Part shown: piece after piece, positions 51,308 to 60,095 of the stretch | Layout of the letters: every line of letters begins with the position of its first letter | Numbering within the stretch: the stretch's first letter is position 1 | Assembly: GCF_900156465.1 (NCBI RefSeq) | Contig: NZ_LT707064.1 | Location: 4,789,001-4,853,000 of the forward strand | Direction of reading: 5' to 3' | Length of the DNA: 64,000 nucleotides | Source: Pseudomonas sp. 7SR1 | GTDB taxonomy: Bacteria; Pseudomonadota; Gammaproteobacteria; Pseudomonadales; Pseudomonadaceae | Program-made: the position numbers and the translations under genes | Notes under the pieces: model-generated | Told to the model about the DNA's origin: nothing | Database searches by the model: none | What the model saw: the letters and a program-made list of their open reading frames with translations, nothing else

Positions 51308-53077
51308 ATGCCAAGCACGCCTGTGCGCATCGAAGGACGTTGCCTGGTGGAGGGAGCCGCTCAGGGCACCCTGCTCTTCGCCGACGTGGGCCTGAGTTTC
51401 TGGGGCGGTGTCGACCCGGCCAGCGGCGAGGTCATCGACCGCCATCATCCGCTGAGCGGCGAGCGCCTGGCCGGGCGCGTGCTGGCGATTCCCGGCGGAC
51501 GCGGCTCCTGCACCGGCAGCAGCGTGTTGATGGAACTGATCAGCAACGGTCATGCCCCCGCCGCCCTGGTGCTTGCCGAGGTGGACGAGATCCTGGCCTT
51601 GGGCGTGCTGGTGGCGCAGGTGATCTTCCAGCGTTCATTGCCGGTGGTCTGCGTTGGACGCGAAGCGTTCGAGCGCTTGCGGGGCCAGGGTTTCGTGCGT
51701 GTCGAAGACAACCGCCTGACCCTGTCCGGCCGTCGTCCCGACGATGGCTGGCAAGGCCGCGAGGGATTTACGCCGTCCTGCACACCGACGCACATCCAGC
51801 TCACCGAACGGGACCGGGCCTTGCTCGATGGCACCCACGGCAAGGCCGCCCAGGTGGCGATGCAGATCGTGCTGCACATGGCCGGGATCCAGGCTGCCAC
51901 ACAACTGCTGGACGTGACCCAGGCCCACATCGACGGTTGCATCTACACAGGCCCGGCGAGCCTGCGCTTCGCCGAGCAACTGGTGCAGTGGGGGGCAAAG
52001 GTCTGCATCCCCACCACCCTCAATGCCATTTCCGTGGACCAGCGCCGCTGGCGAGAACTGGGGGTCGATCCGGCGCTGGGCGAGCCGGCCAGCGCCCTGG
52101 GGGATGCCTACATGGCAATGGGCGCGCAATTGAGCTTCACCTGCGCACCCTACCTGCTGGACACCGCTCCCAAGGTCGGCGAGCAGATCGTCTGGGCCGA
52201 GTCCAACGCAGTGGTCTACGCCAACAGCGTGCTGGGCGCCCGCACTCAGAAGTACCCGGATTTCCTAGACATCTGCATCGCCCTGTGCGGCCGCGCGCCG
52301 TTGTCCGGCTGTCATCTCGACGCCCAGCGCGAGGCTCAACTGATCATCGACGTGCCGGCCATGGAGGTCGCCGACGACAGCTTCTATCCGCTTTTGGGCT
52401 ATCACATCGGCCACCTGGCGGGCCGGCGAATCCCGTTGATTCGTGGCCTGCAAAATGCCGCTCCGACACTGGACGACCTCAAGGCCTTCGGCGCCGCGTT
52501 CGCCACCACCAGCGCCGCGCCGCTGTTCCATATCGCCGGGGTGACCCCGCAAGCCTTGGACCCCGACGCATGGGACCAGGCCTTGCCGCTGGAAACCGTG
52601 GCCATCGCCGGCCTGCTTGCCAGTTGGCGCGAGCTGAACAACGCCCGGGACAACCACGTGGATGTGGTGTCCCTGGGCAACCCGCATTTTTCCCTCAGTG
52701 AGTTCGCCGCACTGGCGGCGCTGTGCGCGGGACGCCGCAAACATCCGCACGTGGTGCTGGCGATCACCTGCGGCCGCACCGTGCTGGAACAGGCCCGGGC
52801 CGCGGGGCATATCGAGCCCCTGGAGGCCTTTGGCGCAACGCTGGTCACCGATACCTGCTGGTGCATGCTGGGCGAACCCGTCATCCCGCCACGGGCCACC
52901 ACGTTGATGACCAATTCCGGCAAATACGCCCATTACGCGCCAGGCCTGGTGGGACGCGGCGTGCACTTCGCCAGCCTGGCCGAATGCGTCGAGGCAGCCT
53001 GCACCGCCGCCACCGGCGGACAGCCGCCGCGCTGGCTGCAACCTGCCACTGGCCGAGGATCCCGCCCCCATGTTTGA
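51308..53077 (+). CDS. lhpI: Aconitase X, fused type (cis-3-hydroxy-L-proline dehydratase)
   Basis: A 589-residue protein joining a small DUF126 domain (~1-135, with GGRGSCTGSSVLMEL) and a large DUF521 domain. Bacterial aconitase X proteins of this fused type dehydrate cis-3-hydroxy-L-proline to 1-pyrroline-2-carboxylate. Cysteines in GRGSCTGSS, TLVTDTCWCM and similar places can bind a metal or Fe-S centre. It overlaps the permease by eight bases. The reductase that would finish conversion to proline is not in the window. Confidence 0.9.
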   Translation: MPSTPVRIEGRCLVEGAAQGTLLFADVGLSFWGGVDPASGEVIDRHHPLSGERLAGRVLAIPGGRGSCTGSSVLMELISNGHAPAALVLAEVDEILALGVLVAQVIFQRSLPVVCVGREAFERLRGQGFVRVEDNRLTLSGRRPDDGWQGREGFTPSCTPTHIQLTERDRALLDGTHGKAAQVAMQIVLHMAGIQAATQLLDVTQAHIDGCIYTGPASLRFAEQLVQWGAKVCIPTTLNAISVDQRRWRELGVDPALGEPASALGDAYMAMGAQLSFTCAPYLLDTAPKVGEQIVWAESNAVVYANSVLGARTQKYPDFLDICIALCGRAPLSGCHLDAQREAQLIIDVPAMEVADDSFYPLLGYHIGHLAGRRIPLIRGLQNAAPTLDDLKAFGAAFATTSAAPLFHIAGVTPQALDPDAWDQALPLETVAIAGLLASWRELNNARDNHVDVVSLGNPHFSLSEFAALAALCAGRRKHPHVVLAITCGRTVLEQARAAGHIEPLEAFGATLVTDTCWCMLGEPVIPPRATTLMTNSGKYAHYAPGLVGRGVHFASLAECVEAACTAATGGQPPRWLQPATGRGSRPHV

Positions 53078-53735
53078 CTACAGCTTCCAATGGCGCCCCG
53101 CCCTGCGGGCCCTGCCCGACATGCTCGCCGGCGCCTGGGTGACGTTCGAGACCGCCGCCCTGTCGATGATCTTCGGCGTGCTGATCGCCCTGGTCCTGAC
53201 CGTGATGCGCCAGGCGCGCAACCCTCTGCTGCGGGGCGTGGGCAATGGCTGGGTGTCCATCGCCCGCAACACGCCCTCGCTGTTCCAGATCTACATCCTC
53301 TACTTCGGCCTCGGCTCCCTCGGCCTGCATGTCAGCTCATGGCTGGCGCTGCTGGCCGGGATCACCTTCAACAACGCCGGCTACCTGGCGGAAAACCTGC
53401 GCGGCGGCCTCAAGGCGGTACCCGATACGCAGATGCGCGCGGCCCGCTCCCTGGGCATGAGCGCGTCCCAGGCCTACCGGATGATCATCGTCCCGCAGTT
53501 GTTGCGCATCGTGTTCTATCCGCTTACCAACCAGATGGTCTGGGCGGTGCTGATGACCTCCCTGGGCGTGGTCGTCGGCTTGAACAACGACCTCACCGGC
53601 GTGACCCAGGAATACAACGTCAAGACGTTCCGGACCTTCGAGTACTTCGCCCTTGCGGCGCTGCTGTATTACCTGATCGCCAAGGCGATCGTCGGATTGG
53701 CCCGGCTGCTGTCCTGGCGTCTGTTCCGTTATTGA
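53070..53735 (+). CDS. Amino acid ABC transporter permease
   Basis: A 221-residue HisM/GltJ-type permease with about five membrane segments and the cytoplasmic EAA-like loop (AARSLGMSASQAYRMIIVPQ). Forms the pore with the next gene. Confidence 0.92.
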   Translation: MFDYSFQWRPALRALPDMLAGAWVTFETAALSMIFGVLIALVLTVMRQARNPLLRGVGNGWVSIARNTPSLFQIYILYFGLGSLGLHVSSWLALLAGITFNNAGYLAENLRGGLKAVPDTQMRAARSLGMSASQAYRMIIVPQLLRIVFYPLTNQMVWAVLMTSLGVVVGLNNDLTGVTQEYNVKTFRTFEYFALAALLYYLIAKAIVGLARLLSWRLFRY

Positions 53736-53744
53736 GGGTTCGTC

Positions 53745-54395
53745 ATGTTCGCCACCAGCCTCACGCTCAACGACCTGCTGTTCCTGCTCGACGGCGCCTG
53801 GGTCACAGTGCAGTTGACCGCTTGGTCGATCCTGCTGGGCACCCTGGCCGGGCTGCTGTTCGGCCTGCTGCGCGCGCTGATGCCCCGAGCCAGCCTGCCG
53901 CTGGCCTGGGTGCTGGACGTGTTTCGCAGCGTGCCGTTGCTGATCCAGTTCGTGCTGTTCAACTCCCTCAAGAGCATCGCCGGCCTGGACCTCAGCGCGT
54001 TCGCAGTCGGCTGCATCGTGCTCGGGATCTACGCCGCGGCGTACTTCACCGAAATCGTGCGCGGCGGCGTGCTGGCGGTGCCCCTCAGCACTCGGCGGGC
54101 CAGCCGTTCACTGGGCCTGAGCTACCTGCAGGACCTGCGCTTCATCGTCCTGCCCATCGCCACGCGGGTCGCGTTTCCCGGCTGGCTGAACCTGGTGCTC
54201 GGGGTCATGAAAGACACCGCCCTGGTGATGTGGATCGGCATCGTCGAACTGCTGCGGGCCTCCCAGACCATCGTCACGCGCATTCAGGAACCCCTGCTGG
54301 TGCTGTGCATCGCGGGCCTCATCTACTACGTCATGAGCCTGGTGGTCGCCCGCCTTGGCGCACGCCTGGAAAGAAGGTGGCAGGAAAATGATTGA
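53745..54395 (+). CDS. Amino acid ABC transporter permease
   Basis: A 216-residue second permease, with loop SRSLGLSYLQDLRFIVLPIA. It begins nine bases after the first permease and overlaps the ATPase gene by eight bases. Confidence 0.92.
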   Translation: MFATSLTLNDLLFLLDGAWVTVQLTAWSILLGTLAGLLFGLLRALMPRASLPLAWVLDVFRSVPLLIQFVLFNSLKSIAGLDLSAFAVGCIVLGIYAAAYFTEIVRGGVLAVPLSTRRASRSLGLSYLQDLRFIVLPIATRVAFPGWLNLVLGVMKDTALVMWIGIVELLRASQTIVTRIQEPLLVLCIAGLIYYVMSLVVARLGARLERRWQEND

Positions 54396-55110
54396 GATCG
54401 AAAACGTACACAAATCCTTCGGCCACCTGGAAGTGGTCAAGGGGGTGAGCCTGACGGTGGACAAAGGCGAAGTGGTGTCGATCATCGGCGGCTCGGGCTC
54501 CGGCAAGTCGACCTTGCTGATGTGCATCAACGGCCTGGAACCGATCCAGAAAGGCAGCATCCGCGTGGACGGCGTCGAGGTCCATGCCCCGTCCACCGAC
54601 CTCAACCGCCTGCGGCGCAAGATCGGCATCGTCTTCCAGCAATGGAACGCATTCCCCCACCTGACCGTGCTGGAAAACGTCATGCTGGCCCCGCGCAAGG
54701 TACTGGGCAAGAGCAGGCAGGACGCCGAGGCCCTGGCGGTTCGCCAACTCGAACACGTGGGCCTGGGGGACAAGCTCAAGACGTTTCCGGGCAAGCTTTC
54801 CGGCGGTCAGCAACAGCGCATGGCCATCGCCCGGGCCCTGGCCATGTCGCCGGACTACATGCTTTTCGACGAAGCCACCTCGGCCCTGGACCCGCAGCTG
54901 GTGGGTGAAGTGCTGGACACCATGCGCATGCTCGCCGAAGACGGCATGACCATGGTGCTGGTGACCCACGAAATCCGTTTTGCCCGGGACGTGTCCGACC
55001 GGGTGGCGTTCTTCTGCAACGGCCGGGTCCATGAAATCGGACCGCCGGACCAGGTGATCGGCAATCCGGTGCAGCCGGAGACGGCGGCGTTTCTCAAGTC
55101 GGTGAAATAG
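54388..55110 (+). CDS. Amino acid ABC transporter ATP-binding protein
   Basis: A 240-residue ATPase: Walker A GGSGSGKST, signature LSGGQQQRMAIARAL, Walker B MLFDEATSALDPQ, switch His in LVTHEIRF. ATG 54388 is preferred over an upstream frame start, with CAGGAA before it. Completes the importer for polar amino acids, presumably hydroxyprolines. Confidence 0.94.
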   Translation: MIEIENVHKSFGHLEVVKGVSLTVDKGEVVSIIGGSGSGKSTLLMCINGLEPIQKGSIRVDGVEVHAPSTDLNRLRRKIGIVFQQWNAFPHLTVLENVMLAPRKVLGKSRQDAEALAVRQLEHVGLGDKLKTFPGKLSGGQQQRMAIARALAMSPDYMLFDEATSALDPQLVGEVLDTMRMLAEDGMTMVLVTHEIRFARDVSDRVAFFCNGRVHEIGPPDQVIGNPVQPETAAFLKSVK

Positions 55111-55123
55111 CGGATGGCCCTGT

Positions 55124-55197
55124 CGCGAGCGAGCTCGCTCCCACACTGTTTTGTGTACACGACAGCCCCCCTTTTGGGAGCGAGCTTGCTCGCGATG
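55124..55197. repeat. REP pair after the ABC operon
   Basis: TCGCGAGCGAGCTCGCTCCC and TTGGGAGCGAGCTTGCTCGC, just upstream of the next gene. Confidence 0.92.
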
Positions 55198-55229
55198 AAA
55201 CCCAGCCAGACAACACAAGGATTTGATCC

Positions 55230-56258
55230 ATGCGCTCATCGAAAATCATCCATGTAGTCAGTTGCCACGCCGAAGGCGAAGTCGGCGATGTCATCGTCGG
55301 CGGCGTCGCCCCACCACCCGGTGCCACGGTGTGGGAGCAGTCACGCTGGATCGCCCGGGACCAGACCCTGCGCAACTTCGTCCTCAACGAGCCCCGTGGC
55401 GGTGTGTTCCGCCACGTCAACTTGCTGGTGCCGGCCAAGGACCCGCGGGCGCAGATGGCCTGGATCATCATGGAGCCGGCCGACACCCCGCCGATGTCCG
55501 GCTCCAACTCGCTGTGCGTCGCCACCGTGTTGCTGGACAGCGGCATCCTGCCCATGACCGAGCCCCGGACCCGCCTGGTACTGGAGGCCCCTGGCGGCCT
55601 GATCGAAGCGGTGGCCGACTGCCGCGACGGCAAGGTGCAACGGGTCGAGATCAAGAACGTGCCCTCCTTCGCCGACCGCCTCGATGCCTGGATCGAAGTC
55701 GAAGGCCTGGGCTCCCTGCAAGTGGACACCGCTTATGGCGGCGACAGCTTCGTCATCGTCGACGCCCAACGCCTGGGCTTTGCCATTCGCCCCGAGGAAG
55801 CCGCCGAGCTGGTGGCCGTGGGCTTGAAGATCACCCGCGCCGCCAACGAACAACTGGGCTTCGTGCACCCGTTGAATCCTGACTGGTCACACATCTCGTT
55901 CTGCCAGATCGCCGCGCCCATCGTCCAGGAGAACGGCATTGCCACCGGCGCCAACGCCGTGGTGATCCAGCCCGGCAAGATCGACCGCTCCCCCACCGGC
56001 ACCGGCTGCTCGGCACGCATGGCGGTGCTGCACGCCAAGGGCTTGATGCAGGTGGGCGAGCGATTTATCGGCCGCTCGATCATCGGCTCCGAATTCCACT
56101 GCCGCATCGACTCACTGACCGACGTGGCCGGACGCCCGGCGATTTACCCGTGCATCGCCGGACGGGCATGGATCACCGGGACCCATCAGCTGTTGCTCGA
56201 CCCGGCCGATCCGTGGCCACAAGGCTATCGGCTTTCAGATACCTGGCCTGGCGCATGA
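55230..56258 (+). CDS. Proline racemase-superfamily protein with Ser/Thr active site
   Basis: A 342-residue homologue of proline racemase and hydroxyproline epimerase. The two catalytic cysteine positions are Ser90 (PPMSGSNS) and Thr256 (RSPTGTG); Cys96 lies six residues on. Cys/Cys enzymes racemise or epimerise, and family members with Thr at the second site dehydrate trans-3-hydroxy-L-proline. A Ser/Thr pair is unusual, so activity cannot be assumed. It precedes the deaminase gene by 55 bases in the hydroxyproline cluster. Confidence 0.88.
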   Translation: MRSSKIIHVVSCHAEGEVGDVIVGGVAPPPGATVWEQSRWIARDQTLRNFVLNEPRGGVFRHVNLLVPAKDPRAQMAWIIMEPADTPPMSGSNSLCVATVLLDSGILPMTEPRTRLVLEAPGGLIEAVADCRDGKVQRVEIKNVPSFADRLDAWIEVEGLGSLQVDTAYGGDSFVIVDAQRLGFAIRPEEAAELVAVGLKITRAANEQLGFVHPLNPDWSHISFCQIAAPIVQENGIATGANAVVIQPGKIDRSPTGTGCSARMAVLHAKGLMQVGERFIGRSIIGSEFHCRIDSLTDVAGRPAIYPCIAGRAWITGTHQLLLDPADPWPQGYRLSDTWPGA

Positions 56259-56313
56259 TTTTCCGATTGTGCAAGTCCTCTTGCCACATACCGCTAACCA
56301 CCGGAGACAACCC

Positions 56314-57231
56314 ATGAGCAAACGCATCAACTGGAGCGGCGTATTCCCCGCTGTCACCACTCAATTCAACGAAGACTTTTCCATCAACCTGGAAAAGACC
56401 CACCAAGTGATTTCCAATGTTATCCGCGACGGCGTATCCGGCCTGGTGGTCTGCGGCTCGGTGGGCGAGAACACCTCCCTGAGCGCCGAGGAGAAGATCG
56501 CCGTGACCGAAGTGGCGGTGGACGCCTCCCGTGGCCGGGTCCCGGTGATCTGCGGCGTAGCCGAGTTCACCAGCGTGCAGGCGGCCAAGGTCGCCAACGC
56601 GGTGCGCAAGGTCGGGGTCGACGGGGTGATGCTGATGCCGGCGCTGGTCTACGGCTCCAAGCCGTTCGAAACCGCCGAACACTTCCGCTATGTGGCCCGG
56701 CATGCCGACGTACCGCTGATGGTCTATAACAACCCGCCGATCTATAAGAACGACGTGACGCCGGACATCCTGATCTCCCTGGCCGACTGCGACAACGTGG
56801 TGTGCTTCAAGGATTCCTCCGGCGACACCCGGCGCTTCATCGATGTGCGCAATGAGGTGGGAGACCGCTTCGTGCTGTTCGCCGGCCTTGACGACGTGGT
56901 GCTGGAAAGCCTCGCCGTGGGGGCCGAAGGCTGGGTCTCGGGGATGTCCAATGTGTTCCCGAAGGAAGGCGAGACCATCTTCCGGCTGGCCCGCGCCGGA
57001 CGCTTTGCCGAAGCGATGCCGATCTACGAGTGGCTGATGCCGATCCTGCACCTGGACGCCCGCGCCGACCTGGTGCAGTGCATCAAGCTGTGCGAAGCCA
57101 TCGCCGGTCGCGGCAGCGCCCTCACCCGCCCACCGCGCCTGGCCTTGCCGGAAGAGGACCGGGTGTATGTGGAACAGATCATGGCCAAGGCCATGGCCAA
57201 TCGGCCGGCGTTACCGGATGTAGGGCTTTGA
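56314..57231 (+). CDS. lhpC: 1-pyrroline-4-hydroxy-2-carboxylate deaminase
   Basis: A 305-residue DapA-superfamily enzyme that deaminates the product of D-hydroxyproline dehydrogenase to 2-oxoglutarate semialdehyde. The Schiff-base Lys166 (VVCFKDSSGD) and Tyr138 (LMVYNNP) are in place. ATG 56314 follows GGAGA. The next step, the semialdehyde dehydrogenase, is not in the window. Confidence 0.93.
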   Translation: MSKRINWSGVFPAVTTQFNEDFSINLEKTHQVISNVIRDGVSGLVVCGSVGENTSLSAEEKIAVTEVAVDASRGRVPVICGVAEFTSVQAAKVANAVRKVGVDGVMLMPALVYGSKPFETAEHFRYVARHADVPLMVYNNPPIYKNDVTPDILISLADCDNVVCFKDSSGDTRRFIDVRNEVGDRFVLFAGLDDVVLESLAVGAEGWVSGMSNVFPKEGETIFRLARAGRFAEAMPIYEWLMPILHLDARADLVQCIKLCEAIAGRGSALTRPPRLALPEEDRVYVEQIMAKAMANRPALPDVGL

Positions 57232-57267
57232 CCCCGGGGCATGGCGCCAACTGGCGGTGACTGGGAC

Positions 57268-57432
57268 GCCGCCATCGCGAGCAGGCTCGCTCCCACAGGG
57301 TTCTATGGTGAATACACGATAGTGGGCGCATGGGACTCAAACTGTGGGGGCGAGCTTGCTCGCGATAGCGGTCGGCCTGAACCGGCTATGCTGGATATGC
57401 CGCCTTCATCGCGAGCAAGCTCGCTCCCACGA
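57268..57432. repeat. Three REP copies
   Basis: CGCGAGCAGGCTCGCTCCCA (57276), GGGGGCGAGCTTGCTCGCGA (57345-57366) and CGCGAGCAAGCTCGCTCCCA (~57409), arranged inverted-direct-inverted after the hydroxyproline cluster. Confidence 0.92.
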
Positions 57433-57464
57433 TGTCTGTGGCGGACACCACAGGGAGACCGCCC

Positions 57465-58019
57465 ATGAACTATTTCCTGGCCCAGGCCCTGAACAACCAA
57501 TGGGCCAATCACCGGCTGCTCAGCACCTGCGCGCAGTTGAGCGAGGCTGACTATGCCGCGCCGCGCACGGGATTCTTCCCGTCCATCCAAGCCACGCTTT
57601 GCCACATCCTGGAAGTGGACCGCTATTACCTCACCGCCCTGGAAGGCGACCGGGACGGCCAGATAAAGGATTTCTCCGAGACCCTGGCCTTTGTGCCTCT
57701 GGTGCATCAGCAGACCCAGACCGACCAGCGGCTGGTGGCGTTCTGCGAAACCCTGCGGCAAACAGACCTCGCCCGCTGCGTCGACCTGGTCCGGGTCGAC
57801 GGTGTCGTGCGCGAACGAATCGACCGGCTGCTGTTGCACCTGTTCGAACATCAGATCCATCATCGTGGGCAGGTCCACTCCATGCTCAGCGCCACCCATG
57901 TCGAGCCGCCACAACTCGATGAGTTCTTTCTCGATTGCGACCGCCCCTTGCGCAAGGACGAGGAACAGCGGCTTCAGCTCGATGAACGGCGGGTCTGGCG
58001 CGATTACTTGCCGGGTTGA
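57465..58019 (+). CDS. DinB-family putative metal-dependent hydrolase
   Basis: A 184-residue four-helix DinB/YfiT-type protein. The likely metal-binding histidines are in TLCHILEVDRYYL and HQIHHRGQVH. ATG 57465 has GGGAGA upstream. The family includes thiol transferases (bacillithiol, maleylpyruvate) but members have few defined substrates. It is 25 bases before a small exported-protein gene. Confidence 0.88.
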   Translation: MNYFLAQALNNQWANHRLLSTCAQLSEADYAAPRTGFFPSIQATLCHILEVDRYYLTALEGDRDGQIKDFSETLAFVPLVHQQTQTDQRLVAFCETLRQTDLARCVDLVRVDGVVRERIDRLLLHLFEHQIHHRGQVHSMLSATHVEPPQLDEFFLDCDRPLRKDEEQRLQLDERRVWRDYLPG

Positions 58020-58044
58020 ACCGCCCCCAACAGGAGACCTTGCC

Positions 58045-58395
58045 ATGAACGTTATCCTTCGTTGCATCGGTTTGGCGTCGATGCTGATGGCCACGGCAGC
58101 ACTCGCTCACCACGGCTGGAGCGAATATGACGCCAGCACCCCCTTGGAACTCGACGGCACCATCAAGGAATCCGGTTACTCCCATCCCCACGGCTACGTG
58201 CGCCTGCAAACCACCGACAAAACCTGGACCGTCGTGCTGGCCCCGCCGTCGCGCATGGAGAATCGGGGCCTGACCAAAGACAGGCTCAAAGCGGGTAACC
58301 GGGCCACCGTGGTCGGCTATGCAAACCGCAACAAACCCGACGAATTGCGCGCCGAACGCATCACCATCGACGGCAAGACCACCGAGTTGCGCTGA
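58045..58395 (+). CDS. Small exported protein, DUF6152-like
   Basis: A 116-residue protein; signal peptide ends ATAALA and the mature start is HHGWSEYDASTPLELDGTI, a pattern I recognise from DUF6152 proteins. It is a small beta-rich domain. AGGAG before the ATG; stop overlaps the next gene (TGATG). No function known; the His-His N-terminus after cleavage could bind metal. Confidence 0.78.
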   Translation: MNVILRCIGLASMLMATAALAHHGWSEYDASTPLELDGTIKESGYSHPHGYVRLQTTDKTWTVVLAPPSRMENRGLTKDRLKAGNRATVVGYANRNKPDELRAERITIDGKTTELR

Positions 58396-58898
58396 TGCAG
58401 GCCTCCCCGGCGGGTGCGACCCAAGGCTGGATGGACCAACTGGCGGATTCATCCCTGGCGGTGGCCATGCGCGGCGAGCTGTGGCTCTACCCGCTGGTGG
58501 AAGTCGTGCACATCATCGGCTTTTCGGTGCTGGTGGGCGCGGTGGTGATGTTCGACCTGCGCATCCTGGGGTTGTCCAAGGGCATCGCCGTGACCGCCCT
58601 GGCCCGTCATCTGCTGACCTGGGCCCTTGCGGCCCTGCTGCTCATCGTGCCTGCCGGGCTGATGATGTTCAGCGCGCACCCCCATGACTTTGCCGGCAAC
58701 GACGTCTTCGTCCTCAAACTCTGCCTGATCGCGACGGCGGGCCTCAACGCCCTGGTGTTCCACGTTGGAACCTACCGCGGCGTCCAGCAATGGAATATCG
58801 GCCACAAGGCACCCGGCCTGGCCAGAATCCAGGCACTGCTGTCCATGGCGCTATGGTTCGCGGTGATCTGCTGTGGCCGGCTGCTGGCCTATACCTGA
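58395..58898 (+). CDS. Membrane protein, DUF2214/DUF6644-like
   Basis: A 167-residue protein with four hydrophobic segments (e.g. EVVHIIGFSVLVGAVVMFDL, with His in the first). Translation is coupled with the preceding exported protein, so the two act together. The paired histidines in membrane segments resemble a heme-binding cytochrome b-like protein, but this is only an impression. Confidence 0.75.
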   Translation: MQASPAGATQGWMDQLADSSLAVAMRGELWLYPLVEVVHIIGFSVLVGAVVMFDLRILGLSKGIAVTALARHLLTWALAALLLIVPAGLMMFSAHPHDFAGNDVFVLKLCLIATAGLNALVFHVGTYRGVQQWNIGHKAPGLARIQALLSMALWFAVICCGRLLAYT

Positions 58899-58951
58899 AA
58901 AAAGGCGATGGCCACTCCGACCATCGCCAAATCGCCCCACCTCAGGCGCCC

Positions 58952-60046
58952 TCAGATCCGTGCGGGTGACACGATGATCTTCACGTTGTGCTCCTTGTTG
59001 TTGACCAGTTCCTCGAAGCCCTGCCCAACGATCTGCTCCAGCTGGATACGTCCGGTCACCAGGGGCGAGATGTCCAGGCGTCCGTCGGCGATAAAGGCGA
59101 TCACGTCGGCGAACTCGCCGTTGTAGGCCAGCGCCCCGAGCACCTGCTTCTCGGTGGAGACCAGTTCAAAGAAGTTGAATGAACTCGGCTCCTCGAAGAT
59201 CCCCACCAGCACACATTTGCCGGCCTTGCGGATCAGGTCGATGGCCAGCTTGGCGGTGTGCTTGTTGCCGATGCACTCGAAGCTGACGTCGGCCCCCAGG
59301 CCGCCGGTCAACCGTCGCACTTCGGCCAGGGCGTCGCATTCGTTGGGATCGATCACGTGGCTGGCCCCGACTTCCAGGGCCTTGGCCTTGCGGGCGCTGG
59401 ACATTTCCAGGGCGATCACCTGGGCCGCGCCGGCAGCCTTGGCACACATGATGGTGCACAAGCCGATGGTTCCGGCGCCGACCACCACCACGTTCTGCCC
59501 CAACAGGCTGCCAGCCTTTTTCACCGCGTGCATGCCCACCGCCAGCGGTTCGATCAGCGCACCGGCCTCGGCCGGGAATCCGGCGGGCAGCTTGTACAGC
59601 AGGTTGGCGGGAACATTGACCAGCTCGGCGAATGCGCCGTTGTTCATCAACCCGGTGAAGGCCAGGTTTTCACAGATGTTGTAGAGCCCATGGGTGCAGT
59701 AATAGCAGGTGCCGCAATGCTGGCAGGCATCGGCCGCCACCGGTTCGCCGACACTGAAACCCTCCACACCGGCACCCAGTTCGACAATTTCGCCGCAGAA
59801 CTCGTGGCCAAGGATGCACTGGCCCTTGATACCGGTCAGCGGATGCGGTGCATCCACCGGGATGAACACCGGCCCGGCCACGTATTCGTGCAGGTCGGAG
59901 CCACAGATACCGCACCACTGCACCCGAATCTGCACCCAGCCGGCGGGCGGCGAAACCGGCAACGGTACGTCCTCGACGCGGATATCGTTGCGACCGTGCC
60001 AGACGGCGGCGCGCATGCTGCGGGCAGGCGTGATTGAAACATTCAT
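58952..60046 (-). CDS. 2,3-butanediol dehydrogenase (zinc-dependent medium-chain type)
   Basis: A 364-residue MDR enzyme: catalytic zinc ligands in CGICGSDLHEY and GHEFCGEI, structural zinc in CQHCGTCYYCTHG, NAD site GAGTIGL. It begins behind GGAGGC. Last in the aco operon, it interconverts 2,3-butanediol and acetoin, supplying the acetoin cleaved by the upstream genes. Confidence 0.9.
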   Translation of the reverse strand: MNVSITPARSMRAAVWHGRNDIRVEDVPLPVSPPAGWVQIRVQWCGICGSDLHEYVAGPVFIPVDAPHPLTGIKGQCILGHEFCGEIVELGAGVEGFSVGEPVAADACQHCGTCYYCTHGLYNICENLAFTGLMNNGAFAELVNVPANLLYKLPAGFPAEAGALIEPLAVGMHAVKKAGSLLGQNVVVVGAGTIGLCTIMCAKAAGAAQVIALEMSSARKAKALEVGASHVIDPNECDALAEVRRLTGGLGADVSFECIGNKHTAKLAIDLIRKAGKCVLVGIFEEPSSFNFFELVSTEKQVLGALAYNGEFADVIAFIADGRLDISPLVTGRIQLEQIVGQGFEELVNNKEHNVKIIVSPARI

Positions 60047-60095
60047 GATAGTGCCTCCAAGGCTTGGGGCGACGACCCGGTCGGCGCCCGCTTGA

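Noticed and set aside
57268..57432. Regularly spaced repeats that might look like a CRISPR array
   Set aside because: There are only three copies in alternating orientation with uneven spacing, and they match the REP family seen in seven other gaps. No cas genes are nearby.
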